From: Gammaproteobacteria bacterium
Lineage (GTDB): Bacteria; Pseudomonadota; Gammaproteobacteria; GCA-001735895
Assembly: GCA_024763505.1 (NCBI GenBank)
Contig: JANTFI010000010.1
Coordinates: forward strand, 1-42,824
Direction of reading: 5' to 3'
DNA: 42,824 nucleotides
Part shown: piece by piece, positions 39,982 to 42,824 of the stretch
Position numbering within the stretch: position 1 is the stretch's first letter
Layout of the letters: each line of letters starts with the position of its first letter
Made by a program: the position numbers and the translations under genes
Notes under the pieces: model-generated
Database searches by the model: none
What the model was told of the DNA's origin: nothing
The model's input: the letters and a program-made list of their open reading frames with translations, nothing else

Positions 39982-42105
39982 TTACGAGGATACCAGACTC
40001 GCCCGAACACAGTGCAACAGCGGATAGTCATAGCGGTCTTCGAGAGTGGATTTCACCTGTGCCAGGCTGATGCCATTATCGTTTTGCAGCATCTCCATGG
40101 TGTAAATGATTTCATCGATGGCTTGCTTGTCCAGTTCGACGACTTGCTGCAGCGATAGAATTCCGGCTTCGATGGCAGAGCTTAAATGGTTGTAAACCGT
40201 GGTTTCTGTCAATTCTCTCTGTTGAGCGATTGCGGCCGGAGAAGTGCCTTGCTGAAACATCCTGAGCGTTTCATTGATCGTGTCGCTGAGCGTATTGTCA
40301 AGTGCATCGTCACGTGGAAATTGCTCGATGATGCCAACCAGGTCGCGCCCGTACAGCTCCAGCTTTTTACCACCGATGCCACTGACACGGGCGATTTCCT
40401 GCATCGACATCGGGCGCCGCGAGCACAGTTCCTGCAGGGTTTTATCGTGCAGAATCACGAAAGGCGGCACGCCCTGTTCTTCTGCCTGTTGTTTTCGGTA
40501 TTCACGCAAGGCATCGAACAGTGGTTGATCGGCGACTCGCACGGATGATTTCTTTGAGCCGGCTTTTTTACCCGCCTGTTCTTTCTGCGGCTTGCGCAAA
40601 AACAGCGTTTCTTCTCCCTGCAGCAAGGGCTTGCAGGACTGGTTAAGGCGGATCGCCCCGTAACGCTCGGCATCGCTTTCGATATATCCGATTGCAATCA
40701 ACTGGCGATAAATACCATGCCATTCACTATTGGATAAAATGGTGCCAATGCCAAAAGTGCTGACCTTGTCATGTCCATTCTGGACTATTCTCGGGTGCTC
40801 TTTGCCGAGTAAAACATCGATCAGGTAATTGACACCAAATCTTTGTCCGGTGCGAAACACACAAGACAGTGCCATGCGCGCGGCTTCGGTGGCATCCTGT
40901 GTTTCGGGCGGGCTGACGCAATTATCACAATGACCGCAAGGTTCATCCAGCGCTTCGTCGAAATAATTCAGAATAGTCTGACGGCGGCAGCGTGTTTGTT
41001 CGCACAGTCCGAGCATGGCCTCGAGTTTCTGATGTACGTTGCGCTTGTGCGCCTCGTTTGCATCGCTATCCTGCGTCATCGCGCGCAATGTGATGATATC
41101 TTGCAAGCCATAGGCCATCCAGGCATTGGCAGGTTGCCCGTCTCGTCCGGCACGGCCGGTTTCCTGATAATAGGCTTCGATATTCTTTGGCAGGTTCAGG
41201 TGCGCGACGAAACGTACATCGGGTTTGTCGATGCCCATGCCAAAGGCAATCGTCGCAACGATGATGACGCCTTCTTGTTGCAGAAAGATGCGCTGGTTCT
41301 CGGCGCGAATATCTTTATCCAGCCCGGCATGGTAGGGCAATGCGTGGCGCCCTTTTGAGGCCAGCCAGGCCGCGGTGGATTCCACCTGTTTGCGTGACAG
41401 GCAATACACGATGCCGGCGTCTTCTGAATGTTTGTTTTGAATAAAGTTCCACAGTCGTTGCCGGTTGTTCTGCCCTTCGCTGATTTGATAAAAGATATTC
41501 GGCCGATCAAAACTGTGGATGAATTTCTGTGCCTGTTGCAACTGCAGCTGCTGTTCGATCTCACTGCGCGTGCGCGCGTCTGCGGTGGCAGTCAGTGCGA
41601 TGCGCGGTACATCGGGAAACAGTTCGTGCAGGCGGTACAGATTTTGGTAATCACGACGGAAGTCATGTCCCCATTGTGATACACAATGCGCTTCGTCGAT
41701 TGCAAACAGTGCGATTTCGGCACGCCCGAGCAGAGAAAGAAAATCTTCTGTCATGGCGCGTTCGGGCGCGACGTACAGTAAATCGATGTCTCCGCTCAAT
41801 AACTGGCTACGCGCCTGTTGTTGCTGTTCCATGCTTTGGGTGGAATTCAGAAAGTTGGCGCGAATACCGTTTTGCTCGAGCGCATCGACCTGATCCTGCA
41901 TCAATGCGATCAATGGTGAAATGACGATGCCGACACCGCTGCGCAGCATCGCGGGAATCTGGTAGCATAACGATTTACCACCACCGGTCGGCATTAGTAC
42001 CAGTGCGTCTTCACCGCTCACCAGCGTGTCGATGATTTGCTGTTGCTGAAAACGGAAATGGTCATAGCCGAAATGGCTTTTCAGTAGTTCCAGAGCGTCT
42101 GGCAT
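39982..42105 (-). CDS. recQ: ATP-dependent DNA helicase RecQ
   Basis: A 707-residue superfamily 2 helicase, 3'-5', acting in RecF-pathway recombination and restart of stalled forks. Motifs in order: FRFQQQQIIDTLV (motif 0), PTGGGKSLCYQIPA (I), SPLIALMQDQV (Ia), IDEAHCVSQWGHDFRRDY (II/IIa), LTATAD (III), GIVYCLSRKQVE (IV), and AFGMGIDKPDVRFVAHLNLP (V) with QETGRAGRDG (VI). The RQC zinc cluster follows (CRRQTILNYF, CGHCDNC). The HRDC domain is QPLFDALREYRKQQAEEQ onwards. The C terminus is extended by about 100 residues with a helix-turn-helix-like part. It diverges from the YchJ gene. Confidence 0.97.
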   Translation of the reverse strand: MPDALELLKSHFGYDHFRFQQQQIIDTLVSGEDALVLMPTGGGKSLCYQIPAMLRSGVGIVISPLIALMQDQVDALEQNGIRANFLNSTQSMEQQQQARSQLLSGDIDLLYVAPERAMTEDFLSLLGRAEIALFAIDEAHCVSQWGHDFRRDYQNLYRLHELFPDVPRIALTATADARTRSEIEQQLQLQQAQKFIHSFDRPNIFYQISEGQNNRQRLWNFIQNKHSEDAGIVYCLSRKQVESTAAWLASKGRHALPYHAGLDKDIRAENQRIFLQQEGVIIVATIAFGMGIDKPDVRFVAHLNLPKNIEAYYQETGRAGRDGQPANAWMAYGLQDIITLRAMTQDSDANEAHKRNVHQKLEAMLGLCEQTRCRRQTILNYFDEALDEPCGHCDNCVSPPETQDATEAARMALSCVFRTGQRFGVNYLIDVLLGKEHPRIVQNGHDKVSTFGIGTILSNSEWHGIYRQLIAIGYIESDAERYGAIRLNQSCKPLLQGEETLFLRKPQKEQAGKKAGSKKSSVRVADQPLFDALREYRKQQAEEQGVPPFVILHDKTLQELCSRRPMSMQEIARVSGIGGKKLELYGRDLVGIIEQFPRDDALDNTLSDTINETLRMFQQGTSPAAIAQQRELTETTVYNHLSSAIEAGILSLQQVVELDKQAIDEIIYTMEMLQNDNGISLAQVKSTLEDRYDYPLLHCVRASLVSS

Positions 42106-42122
42106 GATGATGAAAGCAAGAT

Positions 42123-42584
42123 ATGAGTGAAATGAACTGTCCCTGTCAGTCCGGCAAAAGCTATGCGCTTTGCTGCGGTCGTTTTATAACACATCAGGCT
42201 CGACCTGAGAATGCTGTTGAATTGATGCGTTCGCGCTTTACTGCATATGTGCAAAACGATGTCGAATATTTGCTGCAGAGCTGGCAACGGAATTTTCGCC
42301 CGGCGGATTTAAAACTGGATCAGGATATCCGCTGGCTGGGGCTGGAGATTATCGATTTCAGCGAACAGGGTGATGCAGCGCAGGTCGAGTTTGAAGCCCT
42401 GCTGCTGGCCGATGGCCGCATCGATGCAATGCATGAAAACAGCCGCTTCGTACGCGAAGCAGGTCAATGGTTGTACACCGACGGAGAAATGATGGTGCCG
42501 CGTGCAGAGTCTTACAAGCCGGCGCGCAACCAGCCTTGCCCCTGCGGTAGCGGAAAGAAGTTCAAACGCTGCTGCGGACAGTAA
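42123..42584 (+). CDS. YchJ-family protein with two SEC-C motifs
   Basis: A 153-residue protein of the YchJ/UPF0225 family. An N-terminal SEC-C-like zinc motif (CPCQSGKSYALCCG), an NTF2-like middle (LMRSRFTAYVQNDVEYLLQSW), and a C-terminal SEC-C motif (QPCPCGSGKKFKRCCG) are visible, as in the usual family layout. The function is not established. The ATG at 42123 lies 17 bases from the start of the divergent recQ; no strong ribosome site is seen. Confidence 0.92.
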   Translation: MSEMNCPCQSGKSYALCCGRFITHQARPENAVELMRSRFTAYVQNDVEYLLQSWQRNFRPADLKLDQDIRWLGLEIIDFSEQGDAAQVEFEALLLADGRIDAMHENSRFVREAGQWLYTDGEMMVPRAESYKPARNQPCPCGSGKKFKRCCGQ

Positions 42585-42597
42585 GCGGTTTAGCTGA

Positions 42598-42824
42598 TCA
42601 GCGATTGAGTCGTTCGATAATGTCGGCCAGTTGCTGCAGGGCTTGCTCGTTTTCCTTGGTCCACGGAAAGCCGCAGTTGATGCGTATATAGTTGCGAAAT
42701 TTGCGGGTAGCCGAAAACAGCATACCCGGGGTAATGCCGATATTGTGCTTCAGGGCTTCGTTAAAGATATCGGTGCAATTCATGCCGCGTGGTAATTCGA
42801 TCCACAACACAAATCCACCCTGTG
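42598..42824 (-). CDS. MocR-type PLP-dependent aminotransferase regulator, C-terminal part
   Basis: The last 75 codons of a gene that enters from the right edge. The residues QGGFVLWIELPRG, then GITPGMLFSATRKFRNYIRINCG and ENEQALQQLADIIERL are the end of a class I aminotransferase domain. The combination GxLFS...(Y)IRINCG is typical of GntR/MocR-type regulators in Gammaproteobacteria, which would have a winged helix upstream, outside the window. The PLP lysine is also outside. It converges on the YchJ gene with 13 bases between. Confidence 0.85.
   Translation of the reverse strand, partial: QGGFVLWIELPRGMNCTDIFNEALKHNIGITPGMLFSATRKFRNYIRINCGFPWTKENEQALQQLADIIERLNR

Overview
The window reads as chromosomal DNA of a free-living gammaproteobacterium with moderate GC. 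The evidence is the mpl/ubiX neighbourhood, a glyQ-glyS pair, a gmhB-plsC pair, a DUF3581 gene, a YheS-type ABC-F gene, YchJ, a MocR-type regulator and an MSHA-like pilus locus. No rRNA, tRNA, CRISPR array, transposase or phage gene was seen. I cannot name the genus from the sequence alone.

Left part (1-7264) starts with the 3' end of hemL. Leftward genes follow: a nucleotidyltransferase-fold protein, a secreted chalcone-isomerase-like protein and a thioredoxin. Then comes a tightly coupled leftward operon: DsbA-family protein, four-helix membrane protein, mpl, Ser/Thr kinase with a cyclic-nucleotide-binding-like domain, ubiX, LON-domain protein. Most junctions in it are ATGA overlaps.

Middle part (7375-20140) holds rightward glyQ-glyS-gmhB-plsC and an S41 protease lipoprotein overlapped by a probable envelope protein. 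Next are a rhodanese, a frameshifted GNAT gene and a TetR regulator. The regulator and a tusA-dsrE2 pair carry nearly identical upstream operators. After these come leftward paiB-like, ABM-domain and DUF3581 genes, and a rightward ABC-F ATPase.

Right part (20340-39483) is the most interesting region: about 19 kb of 16 co-directional genes. It begins with a signalling cassette: membrane histidine kinase, single-domain response regulator, and a GAF/degenerate-GGDEF/EAL protein. The EAL gene overlaps by one base an assembly ATPase that carries a STAS domain, a c-di-GMP-binding MshEN-type domain and a GspE/PilB motor. There follow a GspF/PilC platform, five pilin-like genes, a HDOD protein, and PilM-PilN-PilO-PilP/MshK-secretin genes. 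The fourth pilin-like protein has an Asp-rich array that looks calcium-binding. The fifth is 1135 residues long, with a PilX/MshP-like N terminus fused to two DNRLRE-like domains, an alpha/beta domain, a six-repeat YWTD propeller and a C-terminal beta domain. I read this as an MSHA-like surface fibre with a giant tip candidate, and with phosphorelay, c-di-GMP and STAS control encoded in the same locus. No retraction ATPase or prepilin peptidase is present.

The right edge has a secreted Cds6/NTF2-like protein, recQ, a YchJ-family protein and the 3' end of a MocR-type regulator.
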